From: Hydrogenovibrio thermophilus
GTDB taxonomy: Bacteria > Pseudomonadota > Gammaproteobacteria > Thiomicrospirales > Thiomicrospiraceae
Assembly (NCBI RefSeq): GCF_004028275.1
Contig: NZ_CP035033.1
Span: forward strand, 2,476,501-2,540,500
Length of the DNA: 64,000 nucleotides
Direction: 5' to 3'
Shown here: piece by piece, positions 35,430 to 49,003 of the stretch
How positions within the stretch are numbered: the stretch's first letter is position 1
How the letters are laid out: the number at the start of each line of letters is the position of its first letter
Made by a program: the position numbers and the translations under genes
Notes under the pieces: generated by a model
Seen by the model: only the letters and a program-made list of their open reading frames with translations
Told to the model about the DNA's origin: nothing
Databases searched by the model: none

Positions 35430-36284
35430 ATGACAAATCAACTGATTCCGTTCGCGAATAATCTTACTCCTGGCCAGAACCTTGAAAGCTATTTGAGAAC
35501 CGTTCAGACCATACCGCAATTGTCGGCTGAGGAAGAAAGAACGCTCGCGGAACAATTGTATTATCAGCAGGACCTGGAAGCGGCTCGCCAGCTGATTCTG
35601 TCCTCTCTACGCTATGTGGTGCCGATTGCCCGTTCGTACAAAGGGTACGGCTTGCCGCTGGGTGACATTATTCAAGAAGGCAACATTGGCTTGATGAAAG
35701 CGGTGAAACGCTTTAATCCGGCTGAGAATGTCCGCTTAATGACCTTTGCCGTGCATTGGGTACGCGCCGAAATCAATGAATACGTGATTCGTAACTGGCG
35801 TATCGTCAAAACCGCCACCACCAAAGCACAGCGCAAACTGTTCTTTAAACTGCGTAGCACGAAAAAATCGTTGGAATGGTTCGGTGATAAAGACGCCGAC
35901 GCCGTGGCAGAAGAACTCGGCGTGACCCGTAAAGACGTACTGGAAATGGAAACCCGTCTGTATGGGCAGGACATGTCCGTTGATTTGCCGTCCGACGATG
36001 ACGAGTCACCGGCAAAGAATTATCCGGTACTGGTCAGCCCGGAACTGGATCCGGAAACGCAACTGGTAAACGAATCCCAAGCGGATTATGAGCTGAACCA
36101 GATGAAACAAGCGTTGCTGAGCCTGGATGAACGTAGCCGCGACATTCTGCAACAACGCTGGTTAAGCGAAAGCAAAACCGGCCTAAAAGAATTGTCGGAA
36201 AAATACGGCGTGTCCATGGAGCGTATTCGCCAAATCGAACAACAGGCAATGAAAAAATTGCGTTCCAATATGGTCTTCGGCTGA
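35430..36284 (+). CDS. rpoH: Heat-shock sigma factor RpoH (sigma-32)
   Basis: 284 residues, normal length. Region 1.2/2.1 starts at LESYLRTVQTIPQLSAEEERTLAEQL. Region 2 contains GDIIQEGNIGLMKAVKRFNPAENVRLMTFAVHWVRAEI, and the RpoH box QRKLFFKLR follows. Region 4 ends with LSEKYGVSMERIRQIEQQAMKKL. It directs RNA polymerase to heat-shock promoters. AAGGAG precedes the ATG. The upstream promoter carries a CIRCE operator, so transcription is probably relieved when HrcA is inactivated by heat, adding a layer to the usual post-transcriptional control. Confidence 0.97.
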   Translation: MTNQLIPFANNLTPGQNLESYLRTVQTIPQLSAEEERTLAEQLYYQQDLEAARQLILSSLRYVVPIARSYKGYGLPLGDIIQEGNIGLMKAVKRFNPAENVRLMTFAVHWVRAEINEYVIRNWRIVKTATTKAQRKLFFKLRSTKKSLEWFGDKDADAVAEELGVTRKDVLEMETRLYGQDMSVDLPSDDDESPAKNYPVLVSPELDPETQLVNESQADYELNQMKQALLSLDERSRDILQQRWLSESKTGLKELSEKYGVSMERIRQIEQQAMKKLRSNMVFG

Positions 36285-36308
36285 GATTTCACCGCAACCC
36301 CACAAACT

Positions 36309-36335
36309 AAAACGGCGCTTTTCAGCGCCGTTTTT
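36309..36335 (+). terminator. rpoH terminator
   Basis: AAACGGCGC and GCGCCGTTT pair around a short loop and are followed by a T run, 25 bp after the rpoH stop codon. Confidence 0.9.
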
Positions 36336-36372
36336 ATTTCCGTCCGTTATCAATCGATTCACTATCAACCAC

Positions 36373-37296
36373 TTAACTCGACTCGGCCGAATACGCCTGT
36401 TCCGTCAACATCATGCGCAAGGTGTGTTCGGAACCGGGAGCCACGGTCACGGCATTCTGCAGCACATTACCGGCTTCGACACACAGCATTTTCGGCCAGG
36501 CCTGGTCATTCATGTCGGCAAAACCTTTGATGATTTCCGGCCCCGGATTCCACACCACCGACGATACGGCCGATTCTTTTTCAATGCGTATGCAGCGGTT
36601 ATAACCCGGATCCCGAATAATTACCGGCTCCGTCTGATCGATGAAGACCGAGTCAATCGGCGGCTGAATTTTAAGCGGTGCGGTTTGGAAATAGCTTTCG
36701 GCGTAAGTGAGCTTGTCAAAACACTCACTGCCCTGTAGCCCGTCAACCACAACCTCCGGCGCATTCGACACCGAAAAATAAGTATGCAGCGCTTCGGTAA
36801 TATCGACCGGTTGATCGCTCAAATTATGCGTCGTCAAAGACAATGCCAGAGACTCCCCGATGGTGACCGTCAATTGCAGTTCAAAAGCGTGCGGCCATAA
36901 TGCCAAAGTGTCGGGCGACGACGCTGAGGTCAGCACCAGCTTGGTTTGTGTCGGCGACACGGCGGAAACCGATGCCAGCTCCCAGACTTGGTTACGCACG
37001 AACCCGTGGGCCGGCAACCCCGGTTTATCGGCCTGCCCGAACCACGGCCAGCAAACTGGAATACCGCCACGGACCGGCTTTTCGCCACTGTAAACCGCGG
37101 ACTCCGACACCCAAAGCCAATCTTGCTGGGAGGTTGCTTCCGACAAGGGCGTGAAGCTCAGCACACTGGCGCCGTGAGTCGTCAATAAAGCGTTTGCAGC
37201 CGCATTCCTCACTTCCACCATCACCAAACCGTCTTGGCGGTAAAAGCGTACGCCTTCCACGGAAAACGTTTGTTGCAATGCTTCGACACTCTGCAT
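36373..37296 (-). CDS. D-hexose-6-phosphate mutarotase (YeaD-type aldose epimerase)
   Basis: 307 residues of the galactose-mutarotase-like fold. PVRGGIPVCWPWFGQ is the conserved loop of the YeaD group, with PAHGFVRNQVWEL (catalytic His in the GFVR block) and ALHTYFSVSN supplying the second His. VIRDPGYNRCIRIEKES and WPKMLCVEAGNV contain the catalytic Glu. It interconverts anomers of hexose 6-phosphates. The start at 37296 is preceded by AAGGAG. It is downstream of aroB on the same strand with a 39-bp gap. Confidence 0.9.
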   Translation of the reverse strand: MQSVEALQQTFSVEGVRFYRQDGLVMVEVRNAAANALLTTHGASVLSFTPLSEATSQQDWLWVSESAVYSGEKPVRGGIPVCWPWFGQADKPGLPAHGFVRNQVWELASVSAVSPTQTKLVLTSASSPDTLALWPHAFELQLTVTIGESLALSLTTHNLSDQPVDITEALHTYFSVSNAPEVVVDGLQGSECFDKLTYAESYFQTAPLKIQPPIDSVFIDQTEPVIIRDPGYNRCIRIEKESAVSSVVWNPGPEIIKGFADMNDQAWPKMLCVEAGNVLQNAVTVAPGSEHTLRMMLTEQAYSAESS

Positions 37297-37335
37297 GGTC
37301 ACTCCTTAAGGACGGTTAGGAAAGGTCTGATTGAC

Positions 37336-38418
37336 TCAACGGTACTCGGTCAGAGTTCTTTCCAAAAGCGCCGGCGAATAATCGCCGGTGACATACGCTT
37401 GCCCAATGGCTTTCAGCAACACCAAACGAATCTTGCCGGCCTGGACTTTTTTATCCCCGGCCATCAATGCCAGAAAGCGTTCATTGGGCATGTCATCGGT
37501 GGACGGCGGCAACACCGGCAAACGCGCGGCACTTAAAATCGCCGCGGCGCGATCCTGATCGGCCTGGGTCAAATCGCCCATCAACTTGGACAGGTAAATC
37601 GCCTGCATCATCCCGGCACTCACGCCTTCGCCGTGCAGCCAAACGCCATAGCCCATTCCGGCCTCAATGGCGTGGCCGAACGTGTGCCCCAAATTAAACA
37701 GCGCCCGCAATCCGGCCTCTTTTTCATCCTTGGCGACAATGTCCGCTTTATTCTGACAGGAACGTTCGATGGCTTCCGCCAAAACATCGGCTTTGCGATC
37801 CAGCAGGCCTGGTAGATTTTGCTCCAACCACTCAAAGAACGGATAATCGACAATCAGACCGTACTTGATGACTTCCGCCAAGCCGGCGGACAATTCACGG
37901 TCTTCCAAGGTGTTCAAGGTATCGGTGTCGATGACCACACACTCGGGCTGATGAAACGCGCCGATCATGTTTTTGCCTTGTGGGTGGTTCACCCCGGTTT
38001 TACCGCCGACCGAAGAGTCCACCTGAGACAACAATGTCGTCGGCATTTGAATGAAATTCACCCCGCGCTGATAGGCCGCCGCGGCAAACCCGGTCATATC
38101 CCCAATGACCCCGCCGCCCAAGGCGACAAAGGTACACTTTCGGTCGAAATGATGTTCAATGGCAACGTCGAAAATGCGGTTCAAAATCTCCAGGTTTTTA
38201 TACTGCTCGCCGTCCGGTAACACCACCGTTTGCACATCGTAATCGGAAAAGGTTTGTTTGACCCGCTCCAAATACAACGGCGCCACCGTGGTATTGGAGA
38301 CAATCAGCACCTGCGTGCCGGTCACATAGGGTTGAATCAATTCCGGCTGGTCAATCAGGCCTTGACCGATGAAAATAGGGTAACTGCGATCCCCTAAATC
38401 GACTGTAAGAGTTTTCAA
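37336..38418 (-). CDS. aroB: 3-dehydroquinate synthase
   Basis: 360 residues, full length. The NAD-binding segment is [23 protein letters not shown], with [30 protein letters not shown] following. Zinc ligands are in [14 protein letters not shown] and [11 protein letters not shown]. It converts DAHP to 3-dehydroquinate in the shikimate pathway. aroK lies 10 bp upstream on the same strand, the standard gammaproteobacterial pair. Confidence 0.97.
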   Translation of the reverse strand: MKTLTVDLGDRSYPIFIGQGLIDQPELIQPYVTGTQVLIVSNTTVAPLYLERVKQTFSDYDVQTVVLPDGEQYKNLEILNRIFDVAIEHHFDRKCTFVALGGGVIGDMTGFAAAAYQRGVNFIQMPTTLLSQVDSSVGGKTGVNHPQGKNMIGAFHQPECVVIDTDTLNTLEDRELSAGLAEVIKYGLIVDYPFFEWLEQNLPGLLDRKADVLAEAIERSCQNKADIVAKDEKEAGLRALFNLGHTFGHAIEAGMGYGVWLHGEGVSAGMMQAIYLSKLMGDLTQADQDRAAAILSAARLPVLPPSTDDMPNERFLALMAGDKKVQAGKIRLVLLKAIGQAYVTGDYSPALLERTLTEYR

Positions 38419-38428
38419 TTGCTCATCC

Positions 38429-38953
38429 TTAAATCACTTGCTGTTGCTGAAGGCGGTCAACAATCTGTTTCACCACGCGATGCACCGACACCTGTTCGGT
38501 TTCAATCACCAAATCGGCCACTTCTTCGTACAAGGGGCCACGCTCCTCGATGACTTGACGCAACACCGCCTTCGGGTCTTCGGTTTGCAATAACGGACGG
38601 TTACGGTCGTGACGCGTTCGCTGCACCAAGGCTTCCACCGACGATTTCAAATACACCACGAACCCGCGTGTCCGAAGACACTTGCGGTTTTCCGCCATCA
38701 GCACCGCGCCGCCACCGGTCGCCAACACGATTTCCGGCCGCTGCGTCAACTCGTCAATCACGCCGGCCTCACGCGCCCGAAAACCGGACTCGCCTTCGAT
38801 ATCAAAAATCATCGGAATGGTGGCGCCGGTTTTTGCTTCGATTTCATGGTCGCTGTCGACGAATTCATAGCGGAGCTTTTCCGCCAGAAAACGGCCGACC
38901 GTCGACTTGCCCGCACCCATCGGACCCACTAAAAAAATACTTTTATTTTGCAT
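38429..38953 (-). CDS. aroK: Shikimate kinase
   Basis: 174 residues. The Walker A site [15 protein letters not shown] is at residues 11-25. FVDSDHEIE contains the Mg/shikimate-binding Asp pair. [12 protein letters not shown] and ATGGGAVL bind shikimate, and [11 protein letters not shown] is the lid. It phosphorylates shikimate at O3. It is the first gene of the aroK-aroB pair and is transcribed away from gmk. Confidence 0.96.
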   Translation of the reverse strand: MQNKSIFLVGPMGAGKSTVGRFLAEKLRYEFVDSDHEIEAKTGATIPMIFDIEGESGFRAREAGVIDELTQRPEIVLATGGGAVLMAENRKCLRTRGFVVYLKSSVEALVQRTRHDRNRPLLQTEDPKAVLRQVIEERGPLYEEVADLVIETEQVSVHRVVKQIVDRLQQQQVI

Positions 38954-39119
38954 ATTTCTTATTGTAGCCTAATCGCAACAAATTTAGGTAAACTCTGTTA
39001 AAATGTCGTGTCTAAAATAAGCGATGCTGCCAATACGCTTACCGAATCAAGCGCCTTATCCGTCCAGCATCCTTTTCAGAACGATTGCAACAGACGAGAC
39101 GCTAAGGAATCAAACTCTT

Positions 39120-40938
<1,819 letters not shown>

Positions 40939-40946
40939 ACGTTTAA

Positions 40947-42047
<1,101 letters not shown>

Positions 42048-42109
42048 AACCTGTCGCCTAACAGGCCCGACTCCATGCGAGCGGGCCGATTCAAGGACAC
42101 GAATTCTCT

Positions 42110-42856
42110 ATGAAAACCTATGTTTTTATTCCGGCCCGTTACGGCTCGTCTCGTCTACCCGGCAAGCCATTAAAACTCATTAACGGCCAACCCATGATTC
42201 AACACGTTTTCGAGCGTATTTCGAAAGCGCGCGGCATCGAAGCCGTATACGTCGCCACCGATGATGAACGCATCAAAACGGTTGTGGAAGGGTTTGGCGG
42301 CCAAGTTGTCATGACGCCACCAGAGGCCGAATCGGGCACGGACCGTATCGCCCAAGCCGCCAAAGAGATCGGGTTAAGCGATGACGACTTGATTGTCAAT
42401 GTGCAGGGCGACCAACCGCTGGTCAACCAAGGGTCGATTGAAGCGGTCATCGCGCCGTTCAAAGCCGCGGACTACGACGGCTCCTTCGAAATGAGTACTT
42501 TGTCTTTCAAAATTGTCAACGAGGCCGAAATCACCAGCCCGAAAGACGTCAAACTCGTCACCGACGTCAATGGGTTTGCACTGTATTTTTCACGCGCCAC
42601 CATCCCGCATGGTCGCGACTACTGGGACCACGACTCTTTCAAACACCTGGGCGTTTACGCTTACACCAAACGGTTTGTCGATACCTTCAACACCTTACCG
42701 ATGGGACGTTTGGAGGACATCGAAAAGCTGGAGCAATTACGCGCGCTCGAATTCGGTCATAAAATCAAAGTGGTAGAAAGCCAATGGGATTCACCAGAAG
42801 TGGACTTGCCCGGCGATATCGAAATCATGGAAGCTCTGCTCAACGCCGGCCATTAA
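42110..42856 (+). CDS. kdsB: CMP-Kdo/Kdo8N synthetase
   Basis: 248 residues, full length for KdsB. The N-terminal nucleotide-binding motif is [50 protein letters not shown] and [21 protein letters not shown] follow, with [11 protein letters not shown] in the active site. It activates Kdo with CTP. Since kdnAB are adjacent, this enzyme probably prefers or accepts Kdo8N, as described for Shewanella. Confidence 0.95.
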   Translation: MKTYVFIPARYGSSRLPGKPLKLINGQPMIQHVFERISKARGIEAVYVATDDERIKTVVEGFGGQVVMTPPEAESGTDRIAQAAKEIGLSDDDLIVNVQGDQPLVNQGSIEAVIAPFKAADYDGSFEMSTLSFKIVNEAEITSPKDVKLVTDVNGFALYFSRATIPHGRDYWDHDSFKHLGVYAYTKRFVDTFNTLPMGRLEDIEKLEQLRALEFGHKIKVVESQWDSPEVDLPGDIEIMEALLNAGH

Positions 42857-42888
42857 AGCCCGTTGTTGCACCCAAAGATGATTCCAAG

Positions 42889-44130
42889 ATGCTGTACCAA
42901 CTTCTGATTCGCCTGCTCAGCCCGCTGGTTTTCCTGATTACGGTCCTGGAAGCCACCAAACGTCACGGTGGCTGGCGTTATTTTGCACAGCGGCTGGGCC
43001 TCTCATCACCTCGCTCCTCGGAACCGGGCAGCCTTTGGATTCATTGCGCATCGGTCGGCGAAGTCAAAGCGGCGGAAGCGCTGATTTGGCGCTTACAGCC
43101 AGACGAAAACCTGCTCGTCACCACCAATACCCCCACTGGCGCACAATTGGTCGAAAACCTGTTCCATCAAACCGTACGACATCATTATCTTCCACTGGAC
43201 TATCCTTACGCCATCCGCCGATTTTTAAACAAACAACGACCGCACGCCCTCTGGGTGGTGGAAACCGAAATCTGGCCCAACCTATACCGCCTGACTCACC
43301 AGGCAGGCATTCCCATCCAACTGGTTAATGCTCGCCTATCGGTCAAAACCCTCAATAGTCCGGCTTGGCTGAAACGCCTCTATCGTGAAACGCTCGGCTA
43401 TGTCCAAAATATTTATGCCCGTAATACTTCAGAAGCGGAACGCTTTCGCTCACTGGGTGCCGACGCCGACAAACTCCATGTTCTCGGCAACTTGAAGTAC
43501 GCCGGATTAACATCGCAAACAGACTACCCCAATCCCATTAAAAAAGCGTCAAGCGCACATTCGGACTATGTGCTCGCCGCTTCCACGCATGCCGGAGAAG
43601 AAGAAGCATTGGTCCAACTCTGGCAAACATTACAACGCCCGGAACTGCTGGTCATCGTTCCCAGACACCCGAAGCGCCGCAACCACATTTTAAAAGCACT
43701 GACCGCAAACCGGTCACAACTCGCAGTACTGAGTTTAAACGAACCCATCACGACAAACACCCGGTTTTACCTTTACGACAAAATTGGTGCCCTGATGCCG
43801 CTCTATCAACATGCCAAACTGGTGATTATGGGCGGAGGCTTCGCCCCCAAAGGCGGACACAATGTACTGGAACCGGCGTCAGTGAAAGCCTGTATTTTGA
43901 CCGGGCCTGACATGTCGGATTTTGAAGAGGAGACGCAAGAACTTCTCGATTACAACGGCTTAATTCAATTGACCCAACTGGATGATCTATACCAGGCTCT
44001 GCCGCCACTATTAGACGACGCCGACAAACGCCAGACAATGGGCCAAGCCGCTTTTGACGTCATTCAACAAAAAAGTCACATTCTCGACGACTATTTAGCC
44101 CACCTTCGCCCCGCCAATCGGGACAAATAA
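42889..44130 (+). CDS. waaA: Kdo transferase (lipid A Kdo/Kdo8N transferase)
   Basis: 413 residues. An N-terminal membrane anchor (LLSPLVFLITVLEATKRHGGWRYFAQRLGL) is followed by two Rossmann domains of GT-B fold. SLWIHCASVGEVKAAEALI contains the catalytic Glu. HALWVVETEIWPNLYR, GNLKYAG and FAPKGGHNVLEPASVKACILTGPDMSDFEE are family signatures. It adds Kdo-type sugars to lipid IVA at the inner face of the membrane. The start at 42889 gives the usual N-terminus, although the ribosome site is weak. Confidence 0.95.
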   Translation: MLYQLLIRLLSPLVFLITVLEATKRHGGWRYFAQRLGLSSPRSSEPGSLWIHCASVGEVKAAEALIWRLQPDENLLVTTNTPTGAQLVENLFHQTVRHHYLPLDYPYAIRRFLNKQRPHALWVVETEIWPNLYRLTHQAGIPIQLVNARLSVKTLNSPAWLKRLYRETLGYVQNIYARNTSEAERFRSLGADADKLHVLGNLKYAGLTSQTDYPNPIKKASSAHSDYVLAASTHAGEEEALVQLWQTLQRPELLVIVPRHPKRRNHILKALTANRSQLAVLSLNEPITTNTRFYLYDKIGALMPLYQHAKLVIMGGGFAPKGGHNVLEPASVKACILTGPDMSDFEEETQELLDYNGLIQLTQLDDLYQALPPLLDDADKRQTMGQAAFDVIQQKSHILDDYLAHLRPANRDK

Positions 44131-44217
44131 TCCCTCTTATTCTTAATACTTATTGAAAGTCACCGAGGTTATTCGGTAAAATAATAATTTACTGAATTTT
44201 AAGGAAGAATACCGCTC

Positions 44218-44442
44218 ATGGCACGCGTTACTGTAGAAGATTGTTTAGATCAAGTTGAAAACCGTTTTGAACTGGTCATTTTAGGCGCCAAACGTGCGCG
44301 TCAATTGTCCAACGGCGCCGAGCCGACTTTGGATTGGGACAAAGACAAGCCAACGGTCATGGCCCTGCGCGAATTGGCGGAAAACACCATCAATAAAGAC
44401 GTGGTTATGTCCGACCCAGATACACCGCCATACTTCGGTTAA
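44218..44442 (+). CDS. rpoZ: RNA polymerase omega subunit
   Basis: 74 residues: [35 protein letters not shown] is the universal omega block, and [18 protein letters not shown] completes the conserved part. It helps assembly of RNA polymerase and forms part of a ppGpp-binding site. AAGGAAG lies ahead of the ATG. spoT follows 24 bp later, the conserved gammaproteobacterial order. Confidence 0.97.
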   Translation: MARVTVEDCLDQVENRFELVILGAKRARQLSNGAEPTLDWDKDKPTVMALRELAENTINKDVVMSDPDTPPYFG

Positions 44443-44466
44443 TCCACAGGAGCCCCTTTATTATTT

Positions 44467-46629
44467 ATGCCCACCCCAACTTCACTTGACGGCTTAATTG
44501 AGAAAGCATCGGTCTATCTCAAAAAAAAACACCTGAAACAACTCCGAGCCGCATTTGAATTTGGGGCGGAAGCCCACCAAGGGCAAACCCGTAAATCGGG
44601 TGGCGATTATATCTGGCACCCAGTGGCGGTCGCCGAAATCCTTGCGGAAATCCAGCTGGATCACGAAAGCTTGATTGCCGCCATCCTGCACGACGTCATT
44701 GAAGACACCCCCTTCACCAAACAAGACATTATTGATCGTTTCGGCGAAAACGTCGCGGAAATCGTCGACGGCGTCACCAAACTCGGGAAACTCGAATTCG
44801 ACAACCCCCAGGAAGCACAAGCGGAAAACTTCCGCAAAATGGTACTGGCGATGGCCCGTGACATTCGGGTCATCCTCATCAAACTGGCCGACCGTCTCCA
44901 TAATATGCGCACGCTCGGCGTCATGCGCCCGGACAAACAACGCCGCATCGCCCGCGAAACCTTGGAAATCTATGCCCCTATCGCCGCTCGCTTAGGCATC
45001 AACGCCATTCGAATCGAGCTTGAAGACTTGGGTTTCAAAGCCATGCACCCTTTCCGCTTCGCCGTGCTGGAAAACGCCGTGAAAAAAGCCCGCGGAAATC
45101 GCGCGGAAATCGTCGAACAAATCAACGAAGCCATTACGCAACGACTGCAGGAAGACAATATTCCCGCCCACGTCATCGGCCGGGAAAAGCACTTATACAG
45201 CCTCTACAAAAAAATGAAGTATAAGCAGCTGAGTTTTGACGAAATTCTCGATATTTTCGCCTTCCGGGTCGTGGTCAACAGCGCCGACGAATGCTATCGA
45301 GTACTTGGTTCCGTACACTCGCTTTACAAACCCTTTCCAGGCCGCTTCAAGGATTACATTGCCATCCCCAAAGCCAATGGCTACCAATCATTGCACACGG
45401 TGTTATTCGGTCCCTTCGGCGCCTACATTGAAATCCAGATCCGCACCAATGAGATGCATGAAGTATCCGAGCATGGCATTGCCGCCCATTGGGTGTATAA
45501 ACAGAGCCTGGACGACGAACATGAAACCCACGGCGAACGCCCGCTTTCCGCCGTGGAAGTACGCGCTCAGGAATGGGTTAAGAACCTGCTGGAAATCCAG
45601 CAAGGGGCCGGGAACTCTCTGGACTTTTTGGAAAACGTCAAAATCGACCTGTTCCCGAATGTCATTTACGTCTTTACCCCAAAAGGCGACATCATCACAC
45701 TCCCAGCCGGCGCGACCGCCGTGGATTTCGCCTACGCGGTTCACACCAATATCGGTCACGCCACCGTTGGCTGCCGTGTGGACAAAAAACTGATTCCATT
45801 ACGCACCCATCTGGAAAGCGGTCAAACCGTAGAAATCATCCGCAGCAAGGAGCTGCAGCCGAACCCGTCCTGGCTGCATTTTGTCACCACGGCGAAAGCA
45901 CGTTCGCAAATTCGTGCTTTTTTGAAAAACCAACAATCCGAATCGGCCCAAGCACTGGGGCAACGCTTACTGGAAAAAGGCCTGCGTAACTTCAATATGT
46001 CCTATAACGGCTTGACCGATGCCATCCGCGAAGGCATCGTCATTGAACTGAAACTGGAAAGCTGGGACCACTTATTGGAAGAAATCGGGCTTGGCAAACG
46101 CCTTGCCAAACTGGTTGCCAAACAAATTCACGACGTGGTACTCGGAAAAGAAGACTCGGTGTTACGCCATCCGGAACCTGACCAATCCATGCAACCCTTG
46201 GTCATTACCGGCACCGAAGGCATGGCCGTGAATTACGCCGGTTGCTGTCATCCGATTCCCGGCGATGAAATCATCGGCTTCATCAGTGCGGAAAAAGGGC
46301 TGGTGATTCACCGTCAGGAATGCAAAAACGTCAAACACTTCAAAAACCATCCTGAAAAATGGCTGGATGTGAACTGGGAAGAAAACATCACCCAGACCTT
46401 TGACGTGGAATTGCAGCTTGAAGTCCACAACCGTCGTGGGGCGCTGGCGACGATTGCCAGCAACATCGCGGAAATGAAGACCGACATCGACCGCGTGCGC
46501 TCCGAAGACAAGGATGAAACCTATAGTTTGATGAATATCGTCATTCGCGTACACACCCGCAAGCACTTGGCGGACGTCATGCGCAAACTCAAACGCCTTT
46601 CCATCGTCGAAAAAATCCAACGCCTCTAA
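44467..46629 (+). CDS. spoT: Bifunctional (p)ppGpp synthetase/hydrolase
   Basis: 720 residues, full length. The HD hydrolase domain contains HPVAVAEILAEI and AAILHDVIEDTPF. The synthetase domain has FRVVVNSADECYRVLGSVHSLY and PGRFKDYIAIPKANGYQSLHTVLF. The TGS domain includes ITLPAGATAVDFAYAVHTNIGHA. A zinc-finger-like/helical region (NYAGCCHPIPGDEIIGF) precedes the terminal ACT domain. Both catalytic halves look intact, so it should make and degrade the alarmone. recG, which often follows spoT, is elsewhere in this window at 62 kb. Confidence 0.97.
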   Translation: MPTPTSLDGLIEKASVYLKKKHLKQLRAAFEFGAEAHQGQTRKSGGDYIWHPVAVAEILAEIQLDHESLIAAILHDVIEDTPFTKQDIIDRFGENVAEIVDGVTKLGKLEFDNPQEAQAENFRKMVLAMARDIRVILIKLADRLHNMRTLGVMRPDKQRRIARETLEIYAPIAARLGINAIRIELEDLGFKAMHPFRFAVLENAVKKARGNRAEIVEQINEAITQRLQEDNIPAHVIGREKHLYSLYKKMKYKQLSFDEILDIFAFRVVVNSADECYRVLGSVHSLYKPFPGRFKDYIAIPKANGYQSLHTVLFGPFGAYIEIQIRTNEMHEVSEHGIAAHWVYKQSLDDEHETHGERPLSAVEVRAQEWVKNLLEIQQGAGNSLDFLENVKIDLFPNVIYVFTPKGDIITLPAGATAVDFAYAVHTNIGHATVGCRVDKKLIPLRTHLESGQTVEIIRSKELQPNPSWLHFVTTAKARSQIRAFLKNQQSESAQALGQRLLEKGLRNFNMSYNGLTDAIREGIVIELKLESWDHLLEEIGLGKRLAKLVAKQIHDVVLGKEDSVLRHPEPDQSMQPLVITGTEGMAVNYAGCCHPIPGDEIIGFISAEKGLVIHRQECKNVKHFKNHPEKWLDVNWEENITQTFDVELQLEVHNRRGALATIASNIAEMKTDIDRVRSEDKDETYSLMNIVIRVHTRKHLADVMRKLKRLSIVEKIQRL

Positions 46630-46919
46630 AACCATACTCAAAGAAAGGTTAAGTTAAGTAATTTAACGAAGCTTTCACGCACCAAAACAAATCAATTCTC
46701 ACCTGAAAAAGTGCTCCACTTCCGTAACATAACCTTCTGAAAAACCGTTCAAAATCGTACCTAACGCTTGTTTTAAAAACAAAACCATAACATGGCATTA
46801 TTACTGCTTAAACTTCAGTAAATAATTATATATTGACCAACCACTTCAAACACATAACAAACGGTTGGCAACCCGATTCGATCTGAACGAATAGATTTAA
46901 AAATTATGGAACGTAACTC

Positions 46920-48917
46920 ATGCAAGAACTTAAGCAATACACTCAGTATCTGCCGGAAGTAAAGCGCTATCTGGGCGAACTGGAACACCAGGATCTCTGG
47001 TGGACGACCGTGGCCATGGTCGGAAAAATAAACAATGAAAACATCGACCCGCAGCTGCTGGAATCGATTGTCGACACCCAAAAAGAATTCCAAAGCCTGC
47101 GCAACATGATGATTGAGGCCCTGGTCAGCCGTTACCTGAACCAAGCCAACAGCGAAATCGTACTGAAATCCCAGGCCACGATCGACATCTTGATTCGAAA
47201 TCTGTTCGAACGAACCGCTGACGTAGGCTTTCTCGCCACCGACGACGATCTGGTCGACTTCCTCGCCAACCCGGAAACCACTGAAAACGACGCCGATTTT
47301 ATCCACCGCCGGATTGAAGAGTACGTTGCTAAATACAGCGTCTACGACGACATTCTCTTACTGGACACCCGCGGTCAAGTTCGCGCCAAGCTCAATCCAA
47401 ACAACCCGGTCACCATGAGTCGCGATCCGATTATCCAGGAAGCCTTGACCACCAACGAACCCTATACCGAGGTGTATCGTCATTCGGATTTATTTCCAAA
47501 CAAACCGAAAAGTTTGATTTACGCCAAACGCATCGAAGCGACGGTGAGCGGGGAAAGCCAAACCGTCGGTGTCCTGTGCTTGAGCTTTGAGTTCGACGAA
47601 GAAATGGAATCCATCTTCCCCAAACTGAGCAGTGCGGAAGAAGGCTATGAAATCATGATTCTGGACGACCAGGGCAGTGTCATCGCCACCAACAACCCGG
47701 TCATTCATCCGCTGGACAAAAAATTTCCGGTCCCGGAACAGATGCGCACTCCCAAAGGCGATGACAAAGGCTTGAATTACATCACTCAAACCCACGGCTA
47801 CCAAGGCTTCAAGGGACTACCATGGTTCTGCTACACTCACGCGGCGCATTCCGTCGCCTTTGCCAGCAGCAAAACCACCGAAGACCTGGGCGTGACCATC
47901 AATGAAGAATCGCCGATTTACCTCCGAGATCTCGATGAGACCAACTTGAAAGTCAGCACCTTGCTACTGATCGTGATTCTCAACGGCAAAATCACCTCGC
48001 TGAAAAAAGACGTGAAATCCTTTTTGCCGGTACTCGACAGTTTCCAGGACATCAGCCGTGACATCCAAGCCATTTTCAGCGACTTCATTCACCATATTCA
48101 CACCGTTTTGGTGGAAACCATTCAGAACAAGGTCAAATTCAGCGCCACCCTGGCCATCGAAATCATGGACCGAAACCTGTATGAGCGGGCCAACGACTGC
48201 CGCTGGTGGGCACTGAACAGCACCTTCCGAAAGGTTTTGACGGATCACCAAGACCAGACTCCGATCGAGGAAGAAGAAACCGAGACGTTGACCGACATCC
48301 TCCAGTACATCAACCAGCTTTACACCGTCTACACCAACATTATGCTGTATGACCGCAAAGGCAAGATTCTCGCCGTTTCCAATCCGGCGGAAGCCCATCT
48401 TATCGGCACGATTTTACCTCAGCCGCAAGACACTTCCGCCTGCCTGGGCATTCAGGACACCCAAGCCTATGTAGTCTCCGACTTCCATAAAACCGAACTC
48501 TACAATGGCCGTTACACCTACATTTACCACGCCGCCGTCAAACACTGGCACAGCGAGCATAAAAACGTCGGCGGCATCGCACTGGTGTTCGACAGTGAGC
48601 CGGAATTCCTCGCCATGCTGGAAGACACCAAGCCGAAATACATCAACAAGACCGTCGACGAATCGACCTTCTGTCTGTTCACCACCCCGGACGGCGAAAT
48701 CATTGCCAGCACCACGGACACTTACCCGGTCGGCACGCAAATCACCCTGCCAGACAAGGTCAAACACAGTGCCAACGGCGATTCCGGTTCTTTGCGCTGG
48801 GACATTGGCGAGTGCAAATACATTATGGGATACAAGATGTCGGAAGGTTACCGGGAATACAAGAACGGTGACGGTTACACCAACAACGTATTGTCACTGG
48901 TCTTTACCGGCATTTAA
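46920..48917 (+). CDS. Soluble tandem-Cache domain protein, no output domain
   Basis: 665 residues without signal peptide or transmembrane helix. It consists of two copies of one unit: a helical stretch ending ILIRNLFERTADVGFLATDDD in the first and EIMDRNLYERANDCRWWALNS in the second. Each is followed by a Cache/PAS-like sensor with a phosphate-loop-type turn (YDDILLLDTRGQVRAKLNPN; YTNIMLYDRKGKILAVSNPA). Relatives in other bacteria can carry a CheW or MCP signalling domain, which is absent here. It might feed a ligand signal to a chemotaxis array or cyclase partner. Function unknown; the ribosome site is weak (GGAACG). Confidence 0.75.
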   Translation: MQELKQYTQYLPEVKRYLGELEHQDLWWTTVAMVGKINNENIDPQLLESIVDTQKEFQSLRNMMIEALVSRYLNQANSEIVLKSQATIDILIRNLFERTADVGFLATDDDLVDFLANPETTENDADFIHRRIEEYVAKYSVYDDILLLDTRGQVRAKLNPNNPVTMSRDPIIQEALTTNEPYTEVYRHSDLFPNKPKSLIYAKRIEATVSGESQTVGVLCLSFEFDEEMESIFPKLSSAEEGYEIMILDDQGSVIATNNPVIHPLDKKFPVPEQMRTPKGDDKGLNYITQTHGYQGFKGLPWFCYTHAAHSVAFASSKTTEDLGVTINEESPIYLRDLDETNLKVSTLLLIVILNGKITSLKKDVKSFLPVLDSFQDISRDIQAIFSDFIHHIHTVLVETIQNKVKFSATLAIEIMDRNLYERANDCRWWALNSTFRKVLTDHQDQTPIEEEETETLTDILQYINQLYTVYTNIMLYDRKGKILAVSNPAEAHLIGTILPQPQDTSACLGIQDTQAYVVSDFHKTELYNGRYTYIYHAAVKHWHSEHKNVGGIALVFDSEPEFLAMLEDTKPKYINKTVDESTFCLFTTPDGEIIASTTDTYPVGTQITLPDKVKHSANGDSGSLRWDIGECKYIMGYKMSEGYREYKNGDGYTNNVLSLVFTGI

Positions 48918-48969
48918 AGCCAAACCCGGTTCCAAACCGGAAACCAGGACGACTACTGAAAATCGCCAG

Positions 48970-48992
48970 GCCTGCTAACGAGCAGGCTTTTT
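48970..48992 (+). terminator. Terminator overlapping a CCAGGCCTGC copy
   Basis: GCCTGCT-AACG-AGCAGGC followed by five T. It serves the Cache protein gene and perhaps the convergent ABC operon. Its left arm overlaps a 9/10 match of the iterated palindrome at 48966. Confidence 0.85.
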
Positions 48993-49003
48993 CATATCCG
49001 AGG

